Positions 1 through 7,038 of a stretch of DNA of 33,816 nucleotides are shown here, one piece after another. The notes under the pieces are model-generated. The model did no database searches, was not told where the DNA came from, and worked only from the letters and a program-made list of their open reading frames with translations. Every line of letters begins with the position of its first letter. The stretch's first letter is position 1. The stretch is from Bacillus sp. X1(2014) (GTDB lineage Bacteria; Bacillota; Bacilli; Bacillales_B; DSM-18226), in assembly GCF_007678255.1 (NCBI RefSeq), contig NZ_VEED01000031.1:1-33816 (forward strand), given 5' to 3'. A program made the translations under genes and the position numbers.

Positions 1-42
1 CAAGTAGAAAAGTCATCACAAGCCCCATCGACAGAATTATAA
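1..42 (+). CDS. C-terminal end of an upstream gene (partial)
   Basis: An open frame enters from the left edge and gives 13 residues ending Ser-Thr-Glu-Leu before TAA at 40-42. A terminator-like hairpin follows 38 bases later, which fits the end of a transcribed gene. Too little is present to name it. Confidence 0.4.
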   Translation, partial: QVEKSSQAPSTEL

Positions 43-79
43 TATCGTTTTTGAATGAAATACTGAGAAAAGTAGTTCT

Positions 80-110
80 AAATCCCCGTGACAATGTCAG
101 GGGATTTTAT
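80..110 (+). terminator. Rho-independent terminator
   Basis: Perfect 8 bp stem AAATCCCC (80-87) with GGGGATTT (100-107), 12-base loop and a short T run. It is unrelated to the array repeats and probably ends the gene that stops at 42. Confidence 0.65.
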
Positions 111-161
111 TATAAGGATTAATTGCTGATTGTTCTTAAGCTACTTACATAGGCAAGGTAA

Positions 162-266
162 GATTGTGAAATATTGTACTTACACTAACGGGTGCTTATG
201 TTGAAGATGGGATGGCTGAGGCTATCCCGTTTTCTTATTGTGCTAACGGGCAGAATAGATAAGAAG
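162..266 (+). repeat. Array repeat R1, complete, long left arm
   Basis: Extended left flank (GATTGTGAA, then TGTACTTACA), left arm CTAACGGGTGC at 184, hairpin GGGAT/ATCCC at 209-228 with a TTTTCTTATTG tail, and right arm CTAACGGGCAG from 243. The preceding gap (111-161) shows no gene, so its cassette appears lost. Confidence 0.85.
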
Positions 267-315
267 ATTACGACTCAATTGAATTAGGGAAATGACTATA
301 TAGAGGTGAAATTTT

Positions 316-645
316 ATGAATTTTAAACAAATGACAGAAGAAGAAAAACGTAAATTGCTTATTGCAATGTACTTTCTACGAAAAGGTTCACATCAATTAA
401 ATCGTTTACACGATGAATTTAGCCGTAGAGATAATGATGATGAAATAAAGGAAGCAATGGAAAAGGAAAATAACCTTTTTCGAGCAATAGCACGTTTTGA
501 TGATATGTACCTTTATTCAGAAGATGAAACTGAAAATGAGGAAATAGGAAAATTAGAGGATGAAATTTTTGAATGGATTGAGGATTACGGATTTACCGAG
601 GACATTAAGAAATATTTTGATAAGAATAGTATTATGTTCAGCTAA
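316..645 (+). CDS. Small acidic protein of unknown function
   Basis: 109 residues, strongly charged (runs of Glu, Lys, Asp), predicted helical and cytoplasmic, with no signal peptide or membrane segment. ATG at 316 is preceded by a good ribosome site, GAGGTGA. The stop codon TAA is formed by the CTAACGGG of repeat R2, so the coding end and the repeat overlap. I do not recognise the family. A small, acidic soluble protein in a single-gene cassette would fit an immunity or antidote protein, but that is context only. Confidence 0.75.
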   Translation: MNFKQMTEEEKRKLLIAMYFLRKGSHQLNRLHDEFSRRDNDDEIKEAMEKENNLFRAIARFDDMYLYSEDETENEEIGKLEDEIFEWIEDYGFTEDIKKYFDKNSIMFS

Positions 646-724
646 CGGGTGCAAGAGATTAAGTTCGAAAGCTGCTTCGGCAGCTTTTTGCTTGCTCCAC
701 TAACGAAGCAGTTTAGTTGAAGAA
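642..724 (+). repeat. Array repeat R2, complete
   Basis: Left arm CTAACGGGTGC overlaps the stop of the preceding gene. Hairpin AGCTGCTTCGGCAGCT with a T tail lies at 670-687. Right arm CTAACGAAGCAG plus TTTAGTTGAAGAA ends at 724. Confidence 0.85.
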
Positions 725-773
725 CCATATTTGTTAAACTTAAGGAAAAGGAAGAAAAGTTGAGGTTAGAAAA

Positions 774-1067
774 ATGTATGAATTTAAAGATGAGTTCGAG
801 AGAAAAGAAAAAAAGTTTAAGATTTACATTTTTTTATTTGTTATCTCTGTTTTAATACATACATTCATTGACATTTTTGACTTGGGAGTTGAAAAAGTTT
901 CTGGAGTTGGCATAGTTATTAGCCTTTTATTTTTTTGTGTTATCCTTTATTTTGGTTTGCGTAGAAAGTTTTGGGCTGAGGTTATGATTAAATTTTTTGT
1001 CTGGCTAAATATTATTTTATTGTTCCTCATTATTACTGTTAAGATTTTAGGTTTTAGTTCAAATTAA
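774..1067 (+). CDS. Small multi-pass membrane protein
   Basis: 97 residues. A charged N-terminus (about 1-16, rich in Lys and Glu) is followed by three hydrophobic segments near residues 17-35, 44-62 and 70-93. GAGGT about nine bases upstream supports the ATG at 774. It sits alone between repeats R2 and R3 on the same strand. I cannot assign a family; small membrane proteins of this size recur through the array. Confidence 0.7.
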   Translation: MYEFKDEFERKEKKFKIYIFLFVISVLIHTFIDIFDLGVEKVSGVGIVISLLFFCVILYFGLRRKFWAEVMIKFFVWLNIILLFLIITVKILGFSSN

Positions 1068-1084
1068 TCTTTAATGTTCTTAAA

Positions 1085-1146
1085 GTAACGGGGCAAGAGT
1101 TGAAGAACGGTAGCTGCTTCGGCAGCTTTTTTGCTTGCTCCGCTAC
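1085..1146 (+). repeat. Array repeat R3, right arm lost
   Basis: Left arm GTAACGGGGCAAGAG plus TTGAAGAA, hairpin AGCTGCTTCGGCAGCT with a long T tail, then only CGCTA of the right arm before unrelated sequence. Confidence 0.75.
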
Positions 1147-1255
1147 ATTTGACTAATATTATGCAAATTAGAGTAATGCCTCTGACGGGATTCGAAACCA
1201 ACAATAATAAGTGGAATAAACAGTACAACAATTACTGCGAAATTTCCTTCCATGG

Positions 1256-1280
1256 AGGGCTAACGGGATAGTTTTGCCCC
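1256..1280 (+). repeat. Decayed repeat fragment
   Basis: GGGCTAACGGGATAG followed by TTTTGCCCC keeps the CTAACGGG core, with GGGC/GCCC able to pair around it. It may be a remnant right arm or an independent hairpin. The rest of 1147-1255 shows nothing recognisable. Confidence 0.35.
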
Positions 1281-1331
1281 GATAACAAAAACTAACAGAA
1301 TGAAAACGATAATCTATAAAGGAGATTAAAT

Positions 1332-2558
1332 ATGCTGAAAAAGATACGGAAAATCCTTCAAGTACTCCTATTTGTATTTTTCGGCGCATGCTTTGTTTTG
1401 CTTCCGTGGAGTAATATTGACAGAACAGCAGCCGAAAAAAGGATGGTATTTGACCAGCAGCCCATCCAATACCCGATTCGTCAAAGTAATATTACTATGT
1501 ATACGGACGGAAAACAGTTAGTCAATCAATTATTCTCAGATATAAGGAAAGCAAAACATTACGTGTATATCAACTTTTTCTCTATAGCTGATGATAAAGT
1601 AAGTCATCAGTTTCTAGATTTATTGAGGCAAAAAAGCCAGGAGGGTGTAGTGGTATATTATGCAGTGGACAGGTTAGGTGGAATTTTACTAAAGGAAGAG
1701 GAAAGAGAATTATTGGTTAAAGCAGGAGTTCATTTTACGTTTTACAATAAGCCTGCTTTTCCTTATCTTTTTTCTTCTATTGATCATCGGAATCATCGTC
1801 GAATTTCAATTATTGATGGAATGATTGGGTACATTGGCGGATTTAACATCGGCAAGAAGTATATAGGAGAAAAAGCAAAACTCGGTCACTGGAGAGATTA
1901 TCACCTTCAAATACGAGGAGAGGGAGTTCAAGATCTAGAACATCAATTTGTGTCTGACTGGAAGAAAAACACAGAGCAACAGATTCCTATACACAGCGCG
2001 ACAAAGGAAAAGGGAGCAACCTCGCATCGATTTACTGCATATTACAGCGGAGAAAAACTTGGGCAAGATTATGCAAAGCTGTTTCATGAAGCAAAGGAGT
2101 CCATCATTATTCTAACACCTTATTTTATACCAAAAGACAGAACGATTTGGAACGCATTAATGGATGCAAGAAAAAGAGGAGTTCGTGTTAAAATTCTATT
2201 CTCACCTCATTCGGATGCACTGTTAGTTAAAGAAGCAGCCTATCCCTATATCCGTAAAGCAATAAAACAGGGAATAGAAGTATATGGTTATAAAAAGGGA
2301 GTGTTACACGGTAAAGTATTCTTGATTGATGATAATGTAATGATGGTTGGGACCGTAAATTTTGATTCGCGCTCATTTCATTTAAATGAAGAAATGAACT
2401 CCTATATTAATGACCCTGTTTTTATTTCTAAAATAAAGCCAGTCATCAATGAAGACATCCAGGATTCAAAGCGAGTAACATCCTCTGACGTCAATCAATT
2501 ATCCATAAAAGAAAAACTGAAAGAAAAGTTTGCAAAAATGATTGAGTATTATTTGTAA
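1332..2558 (+). CDS. Phospholipase D / cardiolipin synthase family protein
   Basis: 408 residues with one N-terminal membrane segment (about 7-26) and two PLD domains. The first active-site motif is H155-x-R157-x4-D162 within NHRRISIIDG. The second is canonical, H326-x-K328-x4-D333 within LHGKVFLIDD, followed by GTVNFDSRSF. Family members join phosphatidylglycerol molecules to make cardiolipin or hydrolyse phosphodiesters at the membrane. The Lys-to-Arg change in the first motif is unusual and may lower or alter activity. GGAG about nine bases upstream supports ATG 1332. A terminator of its own follows. Only decayed repeat pieces lie upstream, so it may be an older chromosomal gene. Confidence 0.85.
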   Translation: MLKKIRKILQVLLFVFFGACFVLLPWSNIDRTAAEKRMVFDQQPIQYPIRQSNITMYTDGKQLVNQLFSDIRKAKHYVYINFFSIADDKVSHQFLDLLRQKSQEGVVVYYAVDRLGGILLKEEERELLVKAGVHFTFYNKPAFPYLFSSIDHRNHRRISIIDGMIGYIGGFNIGKKYIGEKAKLGHWRDYHLQIRGEGVQDLEHQFVSDWKKNTEQQIPIHSATKEKGATSHRFTAYYSGEKLGQDYAKLFHEAKESIIILTPYFIPKDRTIWNALMDARKRGVRVKILFSPHSDALLVKEAAYPYIRKAIKQGIEVYGYKKGVLHGKVFLIDDNVMMVGTVNFDSRSFHLNEEMNSYINDPVFISKIKPVINEDIQDSKRVTSSDVNQLSIKEKLKEKFAKMIEYYL

Positions 2559-2643
2559 GAACTAAGTATTTTTATTTTAAGGAGTAGTAGTCTGCATTTT
2601 ATTAGAATAAATTAAATTACTGATACTAAAATAGAATGCTATG

Positions 2644-2675
2644 GAGAGGGAACATTGTTCCCTTCTCTTTTTTAT
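2644..2675 (+). terminator. Rho-independent terminator of the PLD gene
   Basis: GAGAGGGAAC/GTTCCCTTCTC stem with an ATT loop and one bulge, followed by TTTTTTATTT. It differs from the array hairpins. Between it and R4 there is no gene, only a short repeat-like piece (GCGAACGGGTGCTTT) at 2766-2780. Confidence 0.8.
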
Positions 2676-2805
2676 TTAGGCTATGTAATGGGGTACTCAT
2701 TTTTACTACCATTTAAGAACGATATTTTCTTACATATTCTGTGTTGAAATTGATCTTCATGGATGGCGAACGGGTGCTTTCCTTCAATAGAAATCAGCAA
2801 TGATC

Positions 2806-2893
2806 TTCAACTAACGGGTGCAAGAGTTGAAGAAAGGATTGCTGCTGCGATCCTTTTTTGTTATTCAGCTAACGAGCAGTTTAGTTGAAGAAG
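2806..2893 (+). repeat. Array repeat R4, complete
   Basis: Left end TTCAACTAACGGGTGC and TTGAAGAA, stem AGGAT (2835-2839)/ATCCT (2850-2854) plus a T tail, and right arm CTAACGAGCAG plus TTTAGTTGAAGAAG. The ends form the 11 bp inverted repeat. Confidence 0.9.
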
Positions 2894-2896
2894 AAA

Positions 2897-2905
2897 TGCT
2901 ATAAT
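2897..2905 (+). promoter_or_regulatory. Extended -10 promoter directly after R4
   Basis: TGCTATAAT matches the extended -10 consensus TGnTATAAT. It begins four bases after the repeat and 46 bases before the lipoprotein start. No good -35 is seen, as is usual for this promoter class. Confidence 0.6.
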
Positions 2906-2942
2906 TTTATTAATAAAAATTAAAAAAAAGTAGGAAAGACAA

Positions 2943-3803
2943 ATGAAGAATATTATAAAATTGACTCAAATCATCTTATTAAGTACATCAATCCTATTTT
3001 TGGGTGGATGTGTTTCTAAAAATGATTTAAAAAAGCCAGTTCGAGATTATCTAAAAACTAATTACGGATTTAGAGAGGATTTTCAAATACTTGCAGCAGA
3101 AAACAATTTTCTGGTAGATGATATTTACGATACTTATCTAAGAATAGATAAGCCATACCCAGCGTATCCAAGACTTGCTTTTGAAGGGGAAACTCACCTA
3201 GTTAAAATTGATAGTGATGATTTTTATTTAGAGATGTTTAAAGGTGCATATATTGAGCAACATCCTGATGTTATTCGTGAAACCAAGCAAATAATAAAAA
3301 AGTACGGGTTAGTAAAGTATACTCAAAAATTTGTTATTAAAGATGGAGAACCTGCATACATGTTCCCTTTCGATAATATTGAATTAAATATGATCTATTC
3401 AAAAGACTTATTAAAAGATTTTAAAAAGAGCCAAAAGATTGATACCAATGCTCTTTTACCTACATTGAAACCAAGTGATCCTCGGCGTGAAAATTATAAT
3501 TCGAGGTATATAGGTGTGGTGAATTTTTTATTTGAATTTGACATGAATAAAAATAAACATCCAATTCCAAAAGCTAAGGATTTAATAGTGGACTTTCAAC
3601 AAAGTGGGGTATTAACTAAAGGGATATACAACATTGATATGTTGGTAGATGATTCGAATCCTAAACATTCCGTAGGATGGGAGCATAATAATGTAGCTTT
3701 ATTTGAAGTTGATGAAAATGGTAAATATACTATAATTGCTACACCTAAATATGATGATCTAGATAACTCATACTTTTACGGTGATTATGTAGCTGAAAAA
3801 TAA
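2943..3803 (+). CDS. Putative lipoprotein
   Basis: 286 residues. The N-terminus is a lipoprotein signal peptide: Lys near residue 2, hydrophobic stretch about 7-20, then lipobox LGGC with the predicted lipidated Cys at residue 23. The mature part is mixed helix/strand, rich in Asp, Lys and Tyr, with no enzyme motif I recognise. It should be anchored on the outer face of the membrane. AGGAAAG before ATG 2943 is a plausible ribosome site. It forms a single-gene cassette between R4 and the short repeat R5, with its own extended -10. Confidence 0.75.
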   Translation: MKNIIKLTQIILLSTSILFLGGCVSKNDLKKPVRDYLKTNYGFREDFQILAAENNFLVDDIYDTYLRIDKPYPAYPRLAFEGETHLVKIDSDDFYLEMFKGAYIEQHPDVIRETKQIIKKYGLVKYTQKFVIKDGEPAYMFPFDNIELNMIYSKDLLKDFKKSQKIDTNALLPTLKPSDPRRENYNSRYIGVVNFLFEFDMNKNKHPIPKAKDLIVDFQQSGVLTKGIYNIDMLVDDSNPKHSVGWEHNNVALFEVDENGKYTIIATPKYDDLDNSYFYGDYVAEK

Positions 3804-3821
3804 AATGATAGGTATATTAAC

Positions 3822-3853
3822 TTGTTCAACTAACGGGTGCGTTAGTTGAGAAG
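3822..3853 (+). repeat. Array repeat R5, hairpin-less short form
   Basis: CAACTAAC-GGGTGC-GTTAGTTG: the left arm start is joined directly to the right arm end, giving a perfect 8 bp palindrome around GGGTGC. The internal hairpin and T tail are absent. Confidence 0.8.
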
Positions 3854-3921
3854 TAATGAACATTTTAAAGTCAAAATAACAAAAAGAAAAAACAAAATAA
3901 AATAAAAAAAGGAATTAAAAA

Positions 3922-4233
3922 ATGAAAATAATAAAATTGGTATGGGTTGCTTCAATCCTATTAGGCATATTATCAGGATGTTCCGAAGGACCTCCAATTG
4001 ACCATACGGAAGATAAAATAGTAGATGCAACCGTGATTAAAAAAGAACATGGAGATACGCAAAAATGGGAAATAACTCTTCAATACAAAGATATTGTCGT
4101 TGTATATGGATATGACCATTCAGATTATTATGATCACGTAAAAGAAGGAGACAAAGTGCCTGTTACATATACCAAAGGCTATACAAAAGAAAACAAATTA
4201 GAAACACAAAGTATTGATCCAGTCCATCTTTAA
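3922..4233 (+). CDS. Small putative lipoprotein
   Basis: 103 residues with a signal peptide and lipobox LSGC (Cys at residue 20). The mature domain is ~80 residues, beta-rich, reading like a small OB- or barrel-type extracellular domain (IVDATVIKK, WEITLQYKD, GDKVPVTY). GGAATT is a weak ribosome site before ATG 3922. R6 terminates the cassette. Function is not recognisable. It could be a surface immunity or binding protein, but only size and location suggest this. Confidence 0.7.
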   Translation: MKIIKLVWVASILLGILSGCSEGPPIDHTEDKIVDATVIKKEHGDTQKWEITLQYKDIVVVYGYDHSDYYDHVKEGDKVPVTYTKGYTKENKLETQSIDPVHL

Positions 4234-4246
4234 AAAAATGAGTTGT

Positions 4247-4335
4247 TGCACTAACGGGTGCTTATGTTAAACAAGGGATGGCTGTGGCGATCCCTTTTTC
4301 TTATTGTACTAACGAAGCAGGTTAGTGGAAGAAGG
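4247..4335 (+). repeat. Array repeat R6, complete
   Basis: Left arm CTAACGGGTGC (4251), stem GGGAT (4275-4279)/ATCCC (4290-4294) around GGCTGTGGCG, TTTTTCTTATTG tail, and right arm CTAACGAAGCAG plus GTTAGTGGAAGAAGG to 4335. One of the clearest copies. Confidence 0.9.
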
Positions 4336-4337
4336 TA

Positions 4338-4346
4338 TGCTATAAT
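4338..4346 (+). promoter_or_regulatory. Extended -10 promoter directly after R6
   Basis: TGCTATAAT starts two bases after the right arm, the same word and nearly the same offset as after R4. It would drive the YrvL-like gene at 4405. Confidence 0.6.
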
Positions 4347-4404
4347 GATGGGCGATAAATGTTATAAATTTGAAAGTTTACGAATAAGGAATTGTGACTA
4401 AGTA

Positions 4405-4860
4405 ATGAATCATAAAAATAAAAAAAATCGATTTCGAGATATGGATTTATTTGAAAAAGTATTGGTTATTACAGCTTTAACCCTCCTAGTTGTCATATCC
4501 TTTACGTTTGTTATAGGGAGTATATTCTTTGGGATTGTAGGCTTTTTTAATTTATTTGGAGTACGATATACGTCGCCATACTCCCTTATAGGATTTGTGA
4601 TGATGTTGTTTCTTTTTGGTGGTGTTGTGGATTTATTCTCTATAACTTTAATCGCATGGTCATCACGATATGTATCAGGTAAATATAAATTATTTATTAT
4701 ACGGATGGTTATTGATTGCACATTTACTTGGCTAGCATTGCATACAGTAGATGAATATATGGATAGTATTACAATTCCATTGAAAACAGAAATCATTGCC
4801 GTTTTATTATTATTCTTTATAGAAATTGCCTTTGATAATAGAGAAAAAACTAAAAAGTAA
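4405..4860 (+). CDS. YrvL-like membrane protein
   Basis: 151 residues with four hydrophobic segments (about 20-45, 55-80, 95-115 and 125-145). The patterns FGIVGFFNLFGV, SLIGFVMMLFLFGGVVDLFS and TVDEYMDSITIPLKTEI are what I recall for the YrvL family. YrvL in B. subtilis is a small membrane protein reported to regulate an alternative sigma factor. The role here is unknown. The ribosome site is weak (AAGGAA about 16 bases upstream). It is a single-gene cassette between R6 and R7. The family call is from memory of the pattern and was not searched. Confidence 0.65.
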   Translation: MNHKNKKNRFRDMDLFEKVLVITALTLLVVISFTFVIGSIFFGIVGFFNLFGVRYTSPYSLIGFVMMLFLFGGVVDLFSITLIAWSSRYVSGKYKLFIIRMVIDCTFTWLALHTVDEYMDSITIPLKTEIIAVLLLFFIEIAFDNREKTKK

Positions 4861-4881
4861 TTTTTACTTAAATGGTTTCTT

Positions 4882-4954
4882 CTTCAACTAATGGGGGCAA
4901 GAGTTAAAGAATGGGATGGCTGCGGCGATCTCATTTTCTTATTGTGAAGAAGGA
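4882..4954 (+). repeat. Array repeat R7, right arm truncated
   Basis: CTTCAACTAATGGGGGC left arm and GGGATGGCTGCGGCGATCTC hairpin with a TTTTCTTATTG tail. It then jumps to TGAAGAAGG, so the middle of the right arm is deleted. Confidence 0.8.
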
Positions 4955-5038
4955 TTTATCGATATACTTGAAGAAATATCTGTAAATATTGATACATCTG
5001 AGGTGAATCCGATTGAAATACGAAGAAATCGAGAATAA
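4946..5038 (+). pseudogene. Possible C-terminal gene remnant
   Basis: From the truncated R7 an open frame runs 30 codons (EEGFIDILEEISVNIDTS and onward) to TAA at 5036-5038, overlapping the next start. The residue pattern looks like a real protein tail. No proper start or ribosome site exists except an ATG inside the repeat hairpin at 4916. I read it as the 3' end of a lost cassette gene. Confidence 0.35.
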
Positions 5039-5351
5039 CAATAATGATTATTACATTGAACAAATAAACTCCAAAAACAAAGAAAATGTAGTTAAAGGAT
5101 TGTTGGGATTAGCGTTATATGGTTCTGACTTTGAATTTATTCAAGAGACATTAGTGAATTTTAGCAAAAGTGAAGATGAGAATATTCGAGGTATAGCTAT
5201 ACTTGGTTTTGGTCACATAGCAAGATTATATGGAAAAATTGACAAAGATGTTGTGATGCCTATTGTTCAAAATGGGCTAAAAGACAAAAGCGAAATTGTT
5301 AAAGGACAATCAACCGCAGCCTTAGATGATATTAACTTTTTTACTGAATGA
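5013..5351 (+). CDS. HEAT-repeat-like small protein, probable immunity type
   Basis: 112 residues, all helical. Two HEAT-like units are visible: KGLLGLALYGSDFEFIQ, and NIRGIAILGFGHIARLYGK followed by IVQNGLKDKSEIVKGQS and ALDDI. HEAT proteins bind other proteins through stacked helices. Short HEAT proteins of this kind often occur among toxin-immunity genes. The start is TTG at 5013, with GAGGTGAA at 4999-5006. It is followed by R8. Family confidence is good; the immunity role is inferred from context. Confidence 0.75.
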   Translation: MKYEEIENNNNDYYIEQINSKNKENVVKGLLGLALYGSDFEFIQETLVNFSKSEDENIRGIAILGFGHIARLYGKIDKDVVMPIVQNGLKDKSEIVKGQSTAALDDINFFTE

Positions 5352-5363
5352 TGAGTTTTTCTT

Positions 5364-5454
5364 GTTAAGCTAACGGGGTGCTTTGGTGAAGATTGAGTTG
5401 CGGCACGCAGCTCTTTTTTTTCGTTGAACAACTAACGGGGCAGGTTAGTTGAAG
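5364..5454 (+). repeat. Array repeat R8, complete
   Basis: GCTAACGGGGTGC left arm; stem GAGTTGCG/CGCAGCTC (5395-5413), which differs in sequence from R6 but still pairs; T tail; right arm AACTAACGGGGCAG plus GTTAGTTGAAG. Confidence 0.9.
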
Positions 5455-5461
5455 TAAAATA

Positions 5462-5470
5462 TGCTAGAAT
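5462..5470 (+). promoter_or_regulatory. Extended -10 promoter after R8
   Basis: TGCTAGAAT, one mismatch from TGnTATAAT, lies seven bases after the right arm and 37 bases before the next start. Confidence 0.5.
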
Positions 5471-5506
5471 TAAAGTAAATTATTTAGTGAACGGTGGAGT
5501 TAAAAA

Positions 5507-5977
5507 ATGCTGAACTTGTCGGGGAAGGTGGCTGTATATCAACTTGGATTGAGTATAGGGTATTTTAAACTTCCTAAAGTAGTTGAATGGGTTGATTTAA
5601 CCATATTACAATTGGACTCTTCTGATATTCCTAATCAATTGTACGAAGTTTCGTTATCGAGTCATAAAAAAATAGATGACGTTATCAGCCTTTTAAGTGA
5701 AATTACCAGAGGAAATTACATAGAAACTGCATCAAAAGTTATATTAGGTCTTCTGTGCAAATCATTTGAGAAAAAAGAAATCGAAATTCAACAAGTGGTC
5801 ACTTTAATGTATAGATTAGCTTGGGAACGAAATATTGAAGATGAAATATTTTCAAAAATAAATGGATTAGACGCAGACTATGAAATGGCTGTTGATGGAT
5901 ATGGAGATATGAAAAGTGTGAAAAAAGAAATACAGGTATTCTTAGGTAGATATGAAATGTACAGTGAGTTAATATAA
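5507..5977 (+). CDS. Uncharacterised helical protein, immunity-like
   Basis: 156 residues, soluble and predicted mostly helical. The C-terminal part (INGLDADYEMAVDGYGD followed by a helix ending FLGRYEMY) resembles small immunity-type proteins whose family I cannot name. ATG 5507 has GGTGGAG upstream (5493-5499). It is a single-gene cassette between R8 and R9 with its own -10-like element. No catalytic motif or signal peptide is visible. Function is unknown. Confidence 0.7.
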   Translation: MLNLSGKVAVYQLGLSIGYFKLPKVVEWVDLTILQLDSSDIPNQLYEVSLSSHKKIDDVISLLSEITRGNYIETASKVILGLLCKSFEKKEIEIQQVVTLMYRLAWERNIEDEIFSKINGLDADYEMAVDGYGDMKSVKKEIQVFLGRYEMYSELI

Positions 5978-5983
5978 TGCCTG

Positions 5984-6066
5984 CTTAACTAACGGAGGCT
6001 TTGTTAAGGGCGATAATCGCTGCGACAGTCATTTTTTCTTGTTGAACTAACGAAGCAGGTTAGCTA
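5984..6066 (+). repeat. Array repeat R9, complete, weak hairpin
   Basis: TTAACTAACGGAGGC left arm, imperfect stem with core ATCGCTGCGACAGTC and TTTTTTCTTGTTG tail, and right arm CTAACGAAGCAG plus GTTAGCTAG. Confidence 0.8.
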
Positions 6067-6151
6067 GTTTTTCCATAATTTTCAGTTAAAAGTTGTATAT
6101 AAATATGTAAGCTTTTCTTATACGAAATTTTTATATCTGAGGTAACTAACG

Positions 6152-6430
6152 ATGTCAAAAGAGATTTTTGTACTTATTATAGCTGTTGGTTTAATCGTTT
6201 ATGGCGTTTCGCAGTGTATGAGGGGATACAAATATAATAAACACTTGCAAGAAGAAGACCGAAGAACTGGCAACTATGTCAATGGAAACGGTTCTATTTT
6301 AGATGAGTTTTTTCGCATTTTAGTCCCATATTTCCCCTTAAAGATTGCAAAATATTTTAAAATGCTTCTCGGATTAATTCTTATATTTCTTGGAGGTTCA
6401 CTAGTTTTAGGATTTATTAGCGACCTATAA
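6152..6430 (+). CDS. Small two-segment membrane protein
   Basis: 92 residues. Hydrophobic segments lie near residues 5-21 and 69-90. A polar loop contains EEDRRTGNYVNGNGS, then FFRILVPYFPLKIAKYF. GAGGT before ATG 6152 supports the start. It occupies one cassette between R9 and R10. The family is not recognised. Its size and topology fit the small membrane proteins that accompany bacteriocin immunity, but nothing specific shows that. Confidence 0.65.
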   Translation: MSKEIFVLIIAVGLIVYGVSQCMRGYKYNKHLQEEDRRTGNYVNGNGSILDEFFRILVPYFPLKIAKYFKMLLGLILIFLGGSLVLGFISDL

Positions 6431-6443
6431 CAGAACATGCGAA

Positions 6444-6537
6444 TTGTTGTACTAACTGGGTGCAATAGTTATGGATCACCAGCTGCTTCGGCGGCTATTT
6501 TTCTTGTTGTGATAACGGAGCAGTATAGTTTAACAAG
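6444..6537 (+). repeat. Array repeat R10, complete
   Basis: ACTAACTGGGTGC left arm, stem AGCTGC/GCGGCT (6481-6496), TTTTTCTTGTTG tail, and right arm ATAACGGAGCAG plus TATAGTTTAACAAG. The ends are slightly diverged. Confidence 0.8.
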
Positions 6538-6584
6538 ATAAGCTGATAAACTAAGGGTAACGAAATAAGAAAGGGTATTTTGTA

Positions 6585-7010
6585 ATGACCATTGTAAATT
6601 ACCTAGGATGCAATTTTAATTTTCCATATAGTGACGAAGATTCTAACGATGAAATTTCGGTTGTTGAAAGTCCTCCAGATGATGAGGCGAAAGAGAAGGT
6701 GAAAAAGCACTTTTCAACAAAGTATATCTTTGAACTTACTGAGGATACAGGTTCAGGGATTTGGTTTAATAAGCACTACCGAAGGGAGTTTCCTAAAAGT
6801 AATACTGAATCACAAGAAAGTTTCCTTTCATTATGTCGGCTTATAGATAATTATCTTCAAGAGGGAGATTATTGTGAACTATACATTTGTTGGTCTGGTG
6901 ATGAAAAAGAAGATAGAAATATGGAATTAGATCAAACCATAAATCTTAATGATTTTGACATCCATAACATCCAAATATACGAGAAAACGCTATTAGTAAT
7001 AAAAAAATAG
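6585..7010 (+). CDS. Uncharacterised soluble protein
   Basis: 141 residues, acidic N-terminal half (DEDSNDEIS, PPDDEAKEKVKKHF) and a beta-rich C-terminal half with aromatic clusters (GSGIWFNKHY, CELYICWSGDE). There is no membrane segment. AAAGGG is the likely ribosome site for ATG 6585. It is the first of two genes in the same cassette: its TAG is followed immediately by a decayed repeat piece that carries the start of the colicin-immunity-like gene. I do not recognise the family. Confidence 0.65.
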   Translation: MTIVNYLGCNFNFPYSDEDSNDEISVVESPPDDEAKEKVKKHFSTKYIFELTEDTGSGIWFNKHYRREFPKSNTESQESFLSLCRLIDNYLQEGDYCELYICWSGDEKEDRNMELDQTINLNDFDIHNIQIYEKTLLVIKK

Positions 7011-7038
7011 TTGTTCAACCAACGCATGCAAGAGCTAA
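7011..7038 (+). repeat. Array repeat R11, left-arm remnant overlapping a gene start
   Basis: TTGTTCAACCAACGCATGC followed by AAGAGCTAAA matches the left arm (TTGTTCAACTAACGGGTGC, AAGAGTTGAA) with a few substitutions. It begins the base after the previous stop. Hairpin and right arm are gone. Confidence 0.7.

Noticed and set aside
1168..1389. Minus-strand open frame 1168-1389
   Set aside because: Overlaps decayed repeat DNA and the start of the PLD gene; no ribosome site and an implausible composition.
4916..5038. A real small gene starting at ATG 4916 inside R7
   Set aside because: The ATG is in the repeat hairpin with no ribosome site; the frame is better explained as a gene tail joined to a truncated repeat.
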